Shown: piece after piece, positions 34,555 to 44,062 of the stretch
How positions within the stretch are numbered: position 1 is the first letter of the stretch
How the letters are laid out: each line of letters starts with the position of its first letter
Source: Glaciecola sp041380235
GTDB taxonomy: Bacteria > Pseudomonadota > Gammaproteobacteria > Enterobacterales > Alteromonadaceae
Length of the DNA: 64,000 nt
Reading direction: 5' to 3'
Assembly (NCBI RefSeq): GCF_041380235.1
Contig: NZ_JBGIYY010000004.1
Coordinates: 124,001-188,000, forward strand
The notes under the pieces: model-generated
Databases searched by the model: none
What the model saw: only the letters and a program-made list of their open reading frames with translations
What the model was told of the DNA's origin: nothing
Program-made: the position numbers and the translations under genes

Positions 34555-35942
34555 CGCGCTTGCTTGGCATTTTGCATAAACTTAAACCCACCAATAGCTT
34601 ATTTGGAAAAATCTTTATTTGGTTTTGGTTGTCAGTAAGTTTATTGCTTATTGTTGCATTTTTGTTGGCAAGACTGTCTCGTCTGCCAGTTGATGTGTCG
34701 CAGCCAAATGCTGAGCAACTTGCCAAAGCAGAAAGAATATCTGAATCGGTGCAAAATGCATTGGATAGAGGTTTATCACCAGAGCGAGCCTTAAGACGAG
34801 CCGCCAACAGAGGCCGTTGGCAATTAATGATTGTTGATATTCCTCGCAAAGATCTCATTTTGGGTTTTCCGGCGCCGATGTTGCCATCAAAACAACCGAT
34901 ACTTGAGCTAGCTGAGTCAAGTCAAACACTGATGGTCACCACTCCTAGTATAGAATTTATTGGCCCATTTACGGTGCCGTCAGGCACTTATGAGTACAAA
35001 CTGTTTGTCGGTAGATTGCTGCGGCGGGATGAGCGCCCACCTGCTTCATGGGGAATTTCTCTTGTGGTGGTGCTTACTCTCGGCTCCTTACTTTGTTTGC
35101 TTTTAGCTTGGCGTTTGAGCAAGCCGCTAGGTGAGCTTGGTGCCGTCAGTCGGGCTTTTGCCGATGGAGATTTAACTGCCCGAGTACCGAATCAAAGTAC
35201 TCGTCAAGACGAAATCGGACAGTTAGCCGCCGATTTCAACCTAATGGCAGACAAACTAAACGCAAGTATGCTGCAGCAGCATTTATTGATGGCAAATGTT
35301 TCTCATGAGCTACGTACTCCGCTTACTCGCTTGCAGCTTTCAGTAGCTATGTTGCAAGACAAATACAGTGACGACGAATACCTGTCTCGAATTGAGCACG
35401 AAATTATCATCATGGATAAGCTGATTGGACAAATACTGCGGTTAACGCGCATGCAAAATGCTAGTAATGGCCTGTTCCTTGCTGAAGGGCCGCAATTTGA
35501 GGAAATTACATTTGACGAACTTTTCTCTGATACTCTAGAGAGTTTGCAATTTGAGGCACAGGCTATGGGCAAGCATTTAACTAGCTCTGCTTTACCCTCT
35601 GTTCAATTACGTGCGGACCCTGCAGCCCTAATAAGTGCATTTGAGAATATTACCCGCAATGCTATCAAGTTTTCAAAATCCGAGATTTGGATTCAAATAT
35701 CAGTGAGCAAAGAGCAGATAATTGTGCACGTTGATGATAATGGGGGAGGTCTTCCTGATGAGCAACTTGGTAAATTATTTGAACCATTTTATCAATCACA
35801 ACATACTTCCAATATTACTTTAAAAGGCGTAGGTTTAGGTTTAGCGATTGCAAAAGCTGCCGTGAATCTGCATGATGGAAACCTCTTGGTTACGCACTCC
35901 CAGCACGGTGGGTTGCGATTTACCATTAGTCTGCCAAGGTAG
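34551..35942 (+). CDS. cpxA: Envelope-stress sensor histidine kinase CpxA
   Basis: A 463-aa kinase with two transmembrane helices (~22-42 and ~165-188) around a ~120-aa periplasmic sensor, then a HAMP domain, the dimerisation H-box VSHELRTPLTRLQLS (His252) and an ATPase domain with NAIKFS (N box), DDNGGGLPD (G1) and GVGLGLAIAKA (G2). It should phosphorylate CpxR under envelope stress. It is translationally coupled to cpxR (4-bp overlap). Confidence 0.92.
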   Translation: MTRLLGILHKLKPTNSLFGKIFIWFWLSVSLLLIVAFLLARLSRLPVDVSQPNAEQLAKAERISESVQNALDRGLSPERALRRAANRGRWQLMIVDIPRKDLILGFPAPMLPSKQPILELAESSQTLMVTTPSIEFIGPFTVPSGTYEYKLFVGRLLRRDERPPASWGISLVVVLTLGSLLCLLLAWRLSKPLGELGAVSRAFADGDLTARVPNQSTRQDEIGQLAADFNLMADKLNASMLQQHLLMANVSHELRTPLTRLQLSVAMLQDKYSDDEYLSRIEHEIIIMDKLIGQILRLTRMQNASNGLFLAEGPQFEEITFDELFSDTLESLQFEAQAMGKHLTSSALPSVQLRADPAALISAFENITRNAIKFSKSEIWIQISVSKEQIIVHVDDNGGGLPDEQLGKLFEPFYQSQHTSNITLKGVGLGLAIAKAAVNLHDGNLLVTHSQHGGLRFTISLPR

Positions 35943-36005
35943 GCATAATAGGCGCTATCTTTCTATTAATATGGTCACTTATAAACATGGTCAATCTGCA
36001 AACTT

Positions 36006-36983
36006 GTGTATTTGAGTAATGAACAACAGCTGGCAAGTTATTATCAAGTAGCACTGCCTAAATTTATCAGCGAAAAAATGCAGGTGGGCGATTGGCAGCG
36101 CTCCGACACCTATCACCTGCATTATCGCTACGTGATTAAGCCCTCAGCAAAAGCTTGGGTGGTGATCATGCAGGGACGGGCTGAATCGGTGGTGAAATAT
36201 GCCGAATTAATGGATGAACTGCATCAAAATGGTTTCTCAGTGTTTGCTTTTGATCATATTGGACAAGGGCAGTCTGGGCGCTTAACCGAAAACCCTTTAC
36301 ACGGGTTTGTTGAGGATTTTGACGCTTATGTTGAGGATTCAGCCGCACTAATAAGCGGCGTAATGCAGGATTTAAAATCTCAATACCAACAGCGAGATTT
36401 ACCCCAATATCTATTGTCGCACTCCATGGGTGGGGCAATTGCAACTTTGCTGCTAGAAAAATATCCGCAGCTGTTTAATAAGGCGGTTCTCAGTTCGCCA
36501 ATGTATGGTATTCAAGCGCCAATCCCTGACAGACTTGCGAGGTTGCTGGTGACAGTAGGCGCAGCAGTGCACCGGATCTTGGGCATTAGCTCTGGATATT
36601 TTCTCGGTCAGGGTGATTACAAAGCGGTCGATTTTACCGAAAACAAACTGACCAGTAGTAAGCTTCGCTACGATTGGTTCAAGCAGTACTATAACGATAA
36701 TGTGGATGCTCGTTTAGGTGGCGTTACTTTTCAATGGTTAGCGGCAGCTTTACATGCAATGGACCACATCGTTATGCATGCGAATAGGATTGACACACCG
36801 GTATTAGGCTTTAAAGCTGGCAGTGATGAAATTGTGAATAACGAGGTCATTGACCAAGTGTTTGCTAGTTTGCCAAACGCTGAGCTAGTAGAAATAGTTG
36901 GTGCAAGGCATGAAATTTTGTTTGAGCAAGACCGCTTTCGACAACAGGCCGTTATTCGGATTTTGCAGTTCTTTTTAAGCTAA
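36006..36983 (+). CDS. pldB: Alpha/beta hydrolase, lysophospholipase L2-like
   Basis: A 325-aa serine hydrolase with the nucleophile elbow SHSMGGAIA (Ser140), an oxyanion region (MQGRAESVVKYAEL), an Asp in AGSDEIVNN and a His in GARHEILFEQD. This matches the PldB/monoacylglycerol-lipase branch, which hydrolyses lysophospholipids. No signal peptide is seen. The start GTG at 36006 has no obvious ribosome site and is the least certain point. It is followed 43 bp later by trmL on the same strand. Confidence 0.82.
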   Translation: MYLSNEQQLASYYQVALPKFISEKMQVGDWQRSDTYHLHYRYVIKPSAKAWVVIMQGRAESVVKYAELMDELHQNGFSVFAFDHIGQGQSGRLTENPLHGFVEDFDAYVEDSAALISGVMQDLKSQYQQRDLPQYLLSHSMGGAIATLLLEKYPQLFNKAVLSSPMYGIQAPIPDRLARLLVTVGAAVHRILGISSGYFLGQGDYKAVDFTENKLTSSKLRYDWFKQYYNDNVDARLGGVTFQWLAAALHAMDHIVMHANRIDTPVLGFKAGSDEIVNNEVIDQVFASLPNAELVEIVGARHEILFEQDRFRQQAVIRILQFFLS

Positions 36984-37026
36984 GCTCTGTTAGAATCCCC
37001 GCATCTTCGCGAGAGTATCGAGAATC

Positions 37027-37491
37027 ATGTTAGACGTTGTACTTTACGAACCTGAAATTCCCCCCAATACTGGAAACATCATTCGTCTGTGCGCCAATAC
37101 TGGCTTTAATTTGCACCTAATCGAACCATTGGGATTTGATTGGGAGGAAAAAAAGGTTCGGCGCGCGGGCCTCGATTATCATGAGTTCGCTCGCGTTGCA
37201 CGCCACGCATCTTTGCAAGACTACTTAGATTTAGTAAAGCCGAAACGTGTATTTGCCTGCACCACAAAAGGCCAAACCTTTCATTCAGATGTTAGTTATG
37301 CCGCTGGCGATGCCTTGCTATTTGGTCCAGAAACAAGAGGCCTTCCAAAGGATGTTATTTTTGCCTTGCCACCAGAGTGTAGAGTCCGGATCCCGATGTC
37401 ACCGGACAGTCGCAGTATGAATTTATCGAATGCGGTGGCGGTGTTTGTATATGAAAGCTGGCGTCAACTTGGTTATTCCAACGCAAGGTAA
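37027..37491 (+). CDS. trmL: tRNA (cytidine/uridine-34) 2'-O-methyltransferase
   Basis: A 154-aa SPOUT-class enzyme that methylates the wobble ribose of tRNA-Leu species. It has the N-terminal YEPEIPPNTGNIIRLCANTG, the knot residues LLFGPETRGLP and the C-terminal IPMSPDSRSMNLSNAVAVFVYE. In enterobacteria trmL lies near secB-gpsA-cysE. Here it is on the opposite strand to gpsA with a TonB receptor between, and no cysE is seen. Confidence 0.95.
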   Translation: MLDVVLYEPEIPPNTGNIIRLCANTGFNLHLIEPLGFDWEEKKVRRAGLDYHEFARVARHASLQDYLDLVKPKRVFACTTKGQTFHSDVSYAAGDALLFGPETRGLPKDVIFALPPECRVRIPMSPDSRSMNLSNAVAVFVYESWRQLGYSNAR

Positions 37492-37502
37492 TTAGTATTG
37501 CT

Positions 37503-39644
37503 ATGGTTTGTTTCAATTTAAATAAAATCTACTGGTTGAGTATTATTGCATTTGTAATAGTGCCTTTTATCACTAAAGCCCAAGATTCTGAAAGTGCTTT
37601 GAAGACAGGTATACCGCAAGTTTATGAGCATAGTGGCAAAAATACAGCGCCTGAAGATGCAAAGCGGCAATCAGACTACCCATTAGATCACGCAGGTGCC
37701 GCTGCTAATGAGCAAGGCGATGACAAACATGAGGATAATCACGAACATGAGCATGATAGTCATCATGAACACGGCGACGAGTTTGAATCTATTCTCGTGG
37801 TGTCTACGCGTTTAGGTCGCTCTGCAAATGATGAGCCTATTCGGGTAGAGGTCATTAATCGCGAAGAGCTGGAAGAAAAAGCCATTATGCGTCCGGGAAA
37901 TATCTCTATGCTGGTGGCAGAAACCGGTGGTGTACGAGTTCAAACTACCTCTCCAGCCTTAGGCAGCGCAAACATCCGTCTGCAAGGATTATACGGTCGC
38001 TATACCCAATTATTAAACGATGGCTTAGCGCTGTATGGCGGGCAGGCATCATCGATTGGTTTGTTACAAATCCCACCGACTGATCTTGCCAGCGTTGAAA
38101 TAATTAAGGGCTCGGCGTCCTCTTTGTATGGTGGCTCAGCCATGGGTGGTGTGATCAATTTAATTTCACGTCGGCCTGGCGATCAAGCTGAGGGCGAGGT
38201 ACTGTTAAATGCGACGAGTCAAGATGGACAAGACATTACTACTTATCTCGCAGCGCCGCTTAGTGAAGCACTGGCAGTATCTATAACCGGCGGTGCGCAT
38301 CATCAAAGTGTTCAAGACTTTGACAACGACGGCTGGATAGATATGGCGGGTTACGAGCGATTTACCGCTCGGCCCCGATTGTTTTATGAAAGTGAAAGCG
38401 GCACTAGCCTATATGTTACAGCAGGCTTGATGACTGAGAAGCGAGAAGGCGGCACCAGAGCTGGGCAAATAGTGCCTGACGGTAACCCTTTTGCTCAAAC
38501 ACAAGACAGCGAACGCTTTGATGGTGGTTTTATTGCTAATGGTCCATTGGGCGATACCTTGAGCTGGACAGCACGTGGCTCTGCAATGTTGCAAAATCAT
38601 GATAAACATTTTGGCGATGCAGTTGATAATGATCGCCATGAAAGTTACTTATTTGAAAGCACTTTGTCGGGCTATACCTTGAACGGGCAATGGGTAATAG
38701 GTGCAGCAATACAGTCTGAGCGCTTTGAATCTGAAGATTTTCCTGACTTTAATTATGGATATGACGTGCCTGGATTGTTTGCACAGGCCGATTATGAATT
38801 TAGCGAAGAACTGTCTACTTCATTGAGCGCCAGAGTGGATGATCACAGCCAGTTTGGCACTCAGTTCAGCCCTCGTATTTCTTTGTTGTATCGTCCCAAC
38901 GATCTTACAGTTAGGGCGTCCTATGGTCGTGGCTACTTTGCGCCGACGCCTTTTGTTGAAGAGATTGAGGCTGCTGGCTTGTCGCGCCTTGCACCTTTAG
39001 AGAATGTTCAAGAAGAAACAGCAGTGACCTCGTCTATTGATGTTGGGTATCAATTCGACAGCTTTGAAACGAATGTGACCTTGTTTTCGTCAAGAGTTGA
39101 GGGGGTTACGGAGCTAGAGGCGTTTGCTTCACAAAGTGGTGGGTCATTGGATCGCGTGCGTTTAGTCAATGCTGCAGGTGAATCACGAATTTATGGTACT
39201 GAACTTATGTTGCGCTACAAATGGCAAGATATAAAGCTCACCGCCAGTTACTTGTATTTGGATGCTACAGAGCTTAATGATGCCGGCGATCGTCGCCAGC
39301 GTCTTGCCCTCACTCCTGAGCATTCAGCAGGGATTGTAGCTATGTGGGAGCAGCATGGCAGTTTCAGGGTGGGTTTTGAAGCTTATTACACCGGTATTCA
39401 GAGATTAAACGCAAATCCTTATCGACAACAAAGTCAGCCTTATTGGCACTTAGGTTTACTAGGTGAAATTACGCTTGGTCAGTTTAGCTGGTTTATTAAC
39501 GCAGAGAATCTTTTAAATATACGCCAAACAAAAGAAGATTCCTTAGTATTGCCGATGCGCGCACCGAGTGGCCAATGGACTACCGATATATGGTCGCGTA
39601 ACGATGGCTTTATCGTAAATGCAGGTGTGAGGCTGCGCTTTTGA
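37503..39644 (+). CDS. TonB-dependent receptor with histidine-rich N-terminus
   Basis: A 713-aa outer-membrane receptor. After the signal peptide, an unusual ~70-residue segment holds a histidine/acid cluster (HEDNHEHEHDSHHEHGDE) just before a TonB-box-like ESILVVST. The plug domain follows, with GGVRVQTTSP, VEIIKGSASSLYGGSAMGGVINL, then the 22-strand barrel ending in NAGVRLRF. It starts 11 bp after trmL, so it may share that transcript. The histidine cluster suggests uptake of a transition metal such as zinc, copper or nickel, or of a metal complex. No Fur or Zur site was recognised. Confidence 0.88.
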   Translation: MVCFNLNKIYWLSIIAFVIVPFITKAQDSESALKTGIPQVYEHSGKNTAPEDAKRQSDYPLDHAGAAANEQGDDKHEDNHEHEHDSHHEHGDEFESILVVSTRLGRSANDEPIRVEVINREELEEKAIMRPGNISMLVAETGGVRVQTTSPALGSANIRLQGLYGRYTQLLNDGLALYGGQASSIGLLQIPPTDLASVEIIKGSASSLYGGSAMGGVINLISRRPGDQAEGEVLLNATSQDGQDITTYLAAPLSEALAVSITGGAHHQSVQDFDNDGWIDMAGYERFTARPRLFYESESGTSLYVTAGLMTEKREGGTRAGQIVPDGNPFAQTQDSERFDGGFIANGPLGDTLSWTARGSAMLQNHDKHFGDAVDNDRHESYLFESTLSGYTLNGQWVIGAAIQSERFESEDFPDFNYGYDVPGLFAQADYEFSEELSTSLSARVDDHSQFGTQFSPRISLLYRPNDLTVRASYGRGYFAPTPFVEEIEAAGLSRLAPLENVQEETAVTSSIDVGYQFDSFETNVTLFSSRVEGVTELEAFASQSGGSLDRVRLVNAAGESRIYGTELMLRYKWQDIKLTASYLYLDATELNDAGDRRQRLALTPEHSAGIVAMWEQHGSFRVGFEAYYTGIQRLNANPYRQQSQPYWHLGLLGEITLGQFSWFINAENLLNIRQTKEDSLVLPMRAPSGQWTTDIWSRNDGFIVNAGVRLRF

Positions 39645-39957
39645 ACAGCATTTTTTAAACTAAATTAAGCATGTCAAATGCTAGTCAACCCAGAAAAGTC
39701 GTGGGGTAGAATCCTGCCATAAGTCAGTATGAGTTGTATATTCATTGGCAATTAGTGTAGACAAAGACCTCACAATGGTAGGGTTCTAGCCTGTTTTGTT
39801 TGTGCTCAAACCGCCCAAAACCGAGTGCGCGCGAAGATTCAAGCGCAAACAAACCCTGGCCGCCTAGACGCTCGAGATATATAAAGTAATATTAAACAAT
39901 AGCTAGTACCTTAGAACTTGCACGCTAAGTCAATTGATAGATGAAATATCGATGTGC
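39645..39957. other. Gene-free region between convergent TonB-receptor and gpsA genes
   Basis: No ORF of note lies here. Near the left edge AGCAT-GTCAA-ATGCT could form a small hairpin. The centre (about 39760-39870) is more GC-rich than the flanks and contains complementary pieces (AGGGTT with AACCCT, and GTTTGTGC with GCGCAAAC), so it might encode a structured RNA. No known RNA family, tRNA or terminator with a T run was recognised. Confidence 0.3.
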
Positions 39958-40965
39958 TTATTCGCTTTTCTGTTCGCGACTGAGCAAATCTACAGCGGCT
40001 TCTTTGGCCGGTTTATTGTGATATAAGACTTGATATATTTGTTCGCAAATCGGCATTTCTACTGCTTGTCTGTTGGCAAGGATATGCACTTCGTCGGTGT
40101 TACGATAGCCTTCAACTACTTGGCCAATGCTATCAATGGCGTCTTCCACGCTTAGACCTTGGCCTAAGGCTAGTCCGAAGCGCCGGTTGCGAGATTGATT
40201 ATCTGTGCAGGTTAATACTAAGTCCCCTAAACCCGACATACCCATAAAAGACTCAGGACTTGCGCCTAGACTAACGCCCAAGCGAGTCATTTCAGCTAAG
40301 CCACGAGTAATCAATGCGGTACGCGCGTTCGCTCCAAAACCCAGCCCATCGGCCAAGCCAGCGCCTATGGCAATAACATTTTTAACTGCACCACCCAACT
40401 GCACGCCAATCAAATCATCGTTCAAATAAACTCGAAAGCTCTTAGGGTTATGTATCATCTGGCTAAAGCGAGTGGCTAATTCAAAATCGGTACTGGACAG
40501 TGTGATTGCCGTGGGTAAGCCGGCAGCCATCTCTTTAGCAAAAGTAGGGCCCGACAATACCGCTTTTGGAATGGTATCCCCTAATACATCAGTAACGACG
40601 TCTTGCAAAAATCGACCGGTATTAGGTTCGAGTCCTTTGGAGGCCCAAATCAATTTATGGTGGGGCATAACATATGGCGCTATGGCTTCTAGCATGTTTT
40701 TAAAAGCGTGGCTTGGCACGACAATAAGCAAAAAGTCACTGCTTTGCACTGCGGTCTGTAGATCGGATGTGGGATGCAGGGAATCAGGAAATCGGAAGCC
40801 GTCTAAATATTTTTCGTTACTTCGACTTTGCTGCATTGCGAGCATGTCATCACTATTGCGCCCCCAAAGGTAAGTAGGGTGCATATTGCGACTCAAACAA
40901 AACGCTAGGGCAGTGCCATAAGAACCGGCACCAAATACGCTGACAGGTGTTTGAGCATTTGACAT
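39958..40965 (-). CDS. gpsA: Glycerol-3-phosphate dehydrogenase (NAD(P)+)
   Basis: This enzyme makes sn-glycerol-3-phosphate for phospholipid synthesis. The 335-aa protein has the N-terminal Rossmann motif VFGAGSYGTALA, ASKGLEP, the LSGPTFAKEMAAGLPTA segment and the catalytic-domain GGAVKNVIAIGAGLADGLGFGANARTALITRGL. It follows secB by 37 bp, conserved gammaproteobacterial order. Confidence 0.97.
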   Translation of the reverse strand: MSNAQTPVSVFGAGSYGTALAFCLSRNMHPTYLWGRNSDDMLAMQQSRSNEKYLDGFRFPDSLHPTSDLQTAVQSSDFLLIVVPSHAFKNMLEAIAPYVMPHHKLIWASKGLEPNTGRFLQDVVTDVLGDTIPKAVLSGPTFAKEMAAGLPTAITLSSTDFELATRFSQMIHNPKSFRVYLNDDLIGVQLGGAVKNVIAIGAGLADGLGFGANARTALITRGLAEMTRLGVSLGASPESFMGMSGLGDLVLTCTDNQSRNRRFGLALGQGLSVEDAIDSIGQVVEGYRNTDEVHILANRQAVEMPICEQIYQVLYHNKPAKEAAVDLLSREQKSE

Positions 40966-41002
40966 AACTCGCCTTATTTAAGCGACTAAAAAGCGGCTTA
41001 GT

Positions 41003-41503
41003 TTATGAATCTAGTTTTGGTGCGTCGTCTTTAATACCCTGCTGTTCACGATGTTTTTGAACGTAAGCAGCAAAAATAGCATCAAAATTCACCGGTTGTA
41101 AGTTAAGCGCTGGGAAGGTGCCGCGATTAACTAAATTAGATATCGCTTCACGTGCATAAGGGAACAGCATATTTGGACAATAAGAACCAAGCATGTGCGC
41201 TTTATTATTGTCTGGCATATCACTGATAGCAAAAATACCCGCCTGTTGTACTTCGCATAAAAACCCAACGTCTTCACCCACAGTCGCGGTCACGGTAACC
41301 GATAGGACTACTTCGTATAAGTTTTTATCAAGCTCAGTAGTGCGCGTATCAATATCTAACTTCACTTCCGGTTTCCACTCTTTTTGAAAGATGGCGGGAG
41401 AGTTAGGAGATTCAAATGAGATATCTTTTGTATAAATACGCTGAAGATTAAATTGCACTTCTTGTTTAGCTTCTGCTTGTGTATTGTTTGCTTCATCTGC
41501 CAT
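41003..41503 (-). CDS. secB: Protein-export chaperone SecB
   Basis: This tetrameric chaperone keeps preproteins unfolded and hands them to SecA. The 166-aa protein has the SecB core FNLQRIYTKDISFESPNSPAIFQKEW and the C-terminal LCPNMLFPYAREAISNLVNRGTFPALNLQPVNFDAIFAAY-type segment (here SYCPNMLFPYARE). It lies between grxC and gpsA in conserved order. Confidence 0.97.
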   Translation of the reverse strand: MADEANNTQAEAKQEVQFNLQRIYTKDISFESPNSPAIFQKEWKPEVKLDIDTRTTELDKNLYEVVLSVTVTATVGEDVGFLCEVQQAGIFAISDMPDNNKAHMLGSYCPNMLFPYAREAISNLVNRGTFPALNLQPVNFDAIFAAYVQKHREQQGIKDDAPKLDS

Positions 41504-41594
41504 GAACGTTACCTGCTTTTTAAATGTTTAAAAAATCGCCGTAATATAATTTATTGTCGACGAACTACTTTTACTAATTTATATATTTTGTAGA

Positions 41595-41852
41595 CTAGTT
41601 GGCTAACAGCGCATCGAGTTTGTTCGCTGCTTCTAAAGCGAATAAATCGTCACATCCACCTACGTGGATATCGCCAATAAATATTTGAGGAACGGTTGTG
41701 CGACCGTTTGCGAGCTTCACCATTTCAGCTTTCAAATCTGGTTTCTGAACCAAATCAAACTCGGTAAATTCGACGCCTTTTTGACTGAGCAGCATTTTTG
41801 CGCGTTTGCAGTATGGGCAATAATCTTTGGTATAAATCACTACATTTTGCAT
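41595..41852 (-). CDS. grxC: Glutaredoxin 3
   Basis: An 85-aa glutathione-dependent disulphide reductase. It has the active-site CPYC near residues 11-14, TVPQIFIG with the cis-proline, and GGCDDL. The frame extends upstream, but ATG 41852 is preceded by AAGGTAAC and gives the standard N-terminus. It sits between yibN and secB. Confidence 0.95.
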   Translation of the reverse strand: MQNVVIYTKDYCPYCKRAKMLLSQKGVEFTEFDLVQKPDLKAEMVKLANGRTTVPQIFIGDIHVGGCDDLFALEAANKLDALLAN

Positions 41853-41884
41853 GTTGTTACCTTGTTTATGTGGTTGCGCGAGAG

Positions 41885-42310
41885 CTATTTTTCTACAGGA
41901 AGCCCGGCAGACTGCCAAGCACCCATGCCGCCGCTAAGTACGTTCACGTTGGTAAATCCTTGCTTAGACATTTTACTTGCGGTGCCTGCGGCTAGATTCC
42001 CCATTGCGCAAACAACAACAATGGGTGTGTTTTTGAACTTTTCAAGTTTTGTAAAGTTTGCTTCGCGGACTTCTTCAGGTTTCACATGACGTGCACCTAC
42101 AATATGACCAGCTTTGAAGTCTTTTAATGGCCGTATATCTAGTAAAACAGCATCACTTTTATTGATCAGCAGTGTCGCGCCATGATTATCAACACGTTTA
42201 ACGTTAGATAATAAAGGGCTAATGAAGGAATATGCCAACATTGCCACTAAGGCTATCCAGATTCCGGATAAAATTAGGTTATCTCTGGCAAATTCAATAA
42301 TTTGGTCCAT
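41885..42310 (-). CDS. yibN: Membrane-anchored rhodanese-like protein YibN
   Basis: A 141-aa protein with one N-terminal transmembrane helix (~12-32) and a single rhodanese domain: LLDIRPLKDFKAGHIVGARHV and the catalytic loop VVCAMGNLAA, with the cysteine nucleophile present. It heads the yibN-grxC-secB-gpsA cluster and is divergent from gpmI, exactly the enterobacterial order. The natural substrate is unknown. Confidence 0.93.
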   Translation of the reverse strand: MDQIIEFARDNLILSGIWIALVAMLAYSFISPLLSNVKRVDNHGATLLINKSDAVLLDIRPLKDFKAGHIVGARHVKPEEVREANFTKLEKFKNTPIVVVCAMGNLAAGTASKMSKQGFTNVNVLSGGMGAWQSAGLPVEK

Positions 42311-42516
42311 GTTGATCAGTTCCTATTGGCGTCATCTAAAATTTAAGAACGCGAATTATATAGAAAGCAGTCATAAAAAACACGTGCTAACTTGTTTACT
42401 ATGCCTAATAACTTGCGCTTATATTGTTTTGTTGTTTATACCCGCCTTAAATACTGGTAAATTATTGCTTTAACGTCGATTCCGACTAATGAGTATAACG
42501 CCCACTAAGGAAAGTA

Positions 42517-44049
42517 ATGACTTCTCAAAAAACGCCGCTTGCGCTAATCATTCTTGATGGTTGGGGCTACCGCGAAGAAACCAAAAATAATGCGATTGCT
42601 GCAGCTAACACGCCAAATTTAGACAGTTTATCTAAAGAGTATACAAGCACCCTGATTTCAGGCTCTGGACTCGATGTTGGATTGCCCGATGGGCAGATGG
42701 GGAATTCTGAAGTTGGTCATGTCAATCTTGGCGCGGGCCGCGTCGTTTATCAAGATTTTACAAAAATCACCAAAGCGATAGAAGACGGCGAATTTGCTCA
42801 CAATCCTGCCATTGTTGAAGCTATCGAACAGGCTGCAAAACATAACAAAGCGGTGCATGTTTTAGGTTTGTTATCTGACGGTGGCGTTCATTCTCATCAA
42901 GACCATATTTTTGCTGCGCTCAGTCTGGCTCAGCAAAAAGGTGTAAAAAAAGTCTATTTACATGCATTTTTAGACGGCCGAGATACTCCGCCGCGCAGCG
43001 CTCAAAAGTATTTGGCAGAAACTCAGCAGGTGTGCGATGGTTTAGACGGCGTCTCAATCGCTTCGATAGTAGGTCGTTATTATGCAATGGATAGAGACAA
43101 TCGCTGGGAACGTATTTCTAAAGCGTATAACTTAATGGTGGATGCTGAGGGCGAATATTCTGCTGCAGACGCTCAAAGTGGATTGCTAGAAGCCTATTCA
43201 CGAGGCGAGAACGATGAATTTGTCAAAGCCACTGTGATAGGCGATTACCCGGGGATCGCAGATGGCGATACGCTGATTTTTATGAACTTTAGGGCAGACC
43301 GAGCAAGAGCCATGTCACATGCTTTAGTTGACAAAGATTTTACTGGATTTACTCGGAATCGATTTGCCAGTACTCATTTTGTTATGCTAACTGAATACGA
43401 AAGTACATTGAAAGTGCCTTGTGCTTTTGCTCAGGAGAACCTAGTCAATGTGATGGGAGAGTGGTTGTCAAAACATGATAAAACGCAACTGAGGATATCT
43501 GAAACCGAAAAATTTGCCCATGTGACGTTTTTCTACAGCGGTGGCAAAGAAGATGAATATCCTGGTGAAGATCGCATTTTGATTCAATCACCTGATGTTG
43601 CGACTTATGATTTGCAACCAGAAATGAACTCCGCTGAACTTACAGATAAACTGGTCGAGGCTATCCTAGCGAGAAAGTACGATGCGATTATTTGTAATTT
43701 TCCAAATGGCGATATGGTCGGTCACACTGGTAATTTTGACGCTGCAGTGAAAGCTTGTGAAGCGGTAGATAGATGTATTGGCAGGATTATAGACGCATTA
43801 AAGGAAGTAGGTGGAGAATGCTTGATTACTGCAGACCATGGTAATGCAGAACAAATGGTTGACCCATCGACCGGAGTGGAACATACCGCACATACCAGTG
43901 AGCCGGTGCCATTTATTTACTTCGGCAGAGAGGCGGTTGCGCGGGCAAATGGCACGCTCAGTGATGTTGCACCAACTATGTTACATTTAATGGGGATGCA
44001 GCAACCCAGCGAAATGACAGGTACGCCAATTGTTACGCTCACAACTTAA
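42517..44049 (+). CDS. gpmI: 2,3-bisphosphoglycerate-independent phosphoglycerate mutase
   Basis: This manganese-dependent glycolytic enzyme interconverts 3- and 2-phosphoglycerate. The 510-aa protein has the N-terminal ILDGWGYRE, catalytic-serine region MGNSEVGHVNLGAGR, HAFLDGRDTPPRSA and the metal site TADHGNAEQM. AAGGAAAG precedes the ATG. envC follows after 13 bp, as in enterobacteria. Confidence 0.98.
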   Translation: MTSQKTPLALIILDGWGYREETKNNAIAAANTPNLDSLSKEYTSTLISGSGLDVGLPDGQMGNSEVGHVNLGAGRVVYQDFTKITKAIEDGEFAHNPAIVEAIEQAAKHNKAVHVLGLLSDGGVHSHQDHIFAALSLAQQKGVKKVYLHAFLDGRDTPPRSAQKYLAETQQVCDGLDGVSIASIVGRYYAMDRDNRWERISKAYNLMVDAEGEYSAADAQSGLLEAYSRGENDEFVKATVIGDYPGIADGDTLIFMNFRADRARAMSHALVDKDFTGFTRNRFASTHFVMLTEYESTLKVPCAFAQENLVNVMGEWLSKHDKTQLRISETEKFAHVTFFYSGGKEDEYPGEDRILIQSPDVATYDLQPEMNSAELTDKLVEAILARKYDAIICNFPNGDMVGHTGNFDAAVKACEAVDRCIGRIIDALKEVGGECLITADHGNAEQMVDPSTGVEHTAHTSEPVPFIYFGREAVARANGTLSDVAPTMLHLMGMQQPSEMTGTPIVTLTT

Positions 44050-44062
44050 AGGTTAAGCTTGA

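Noticed and set aside
40472..40873. 133-codon plus-strand ORF over gpsA
   Set aside because: It lies wholly antisense to gpsA and has composition typical of a shadow frame.
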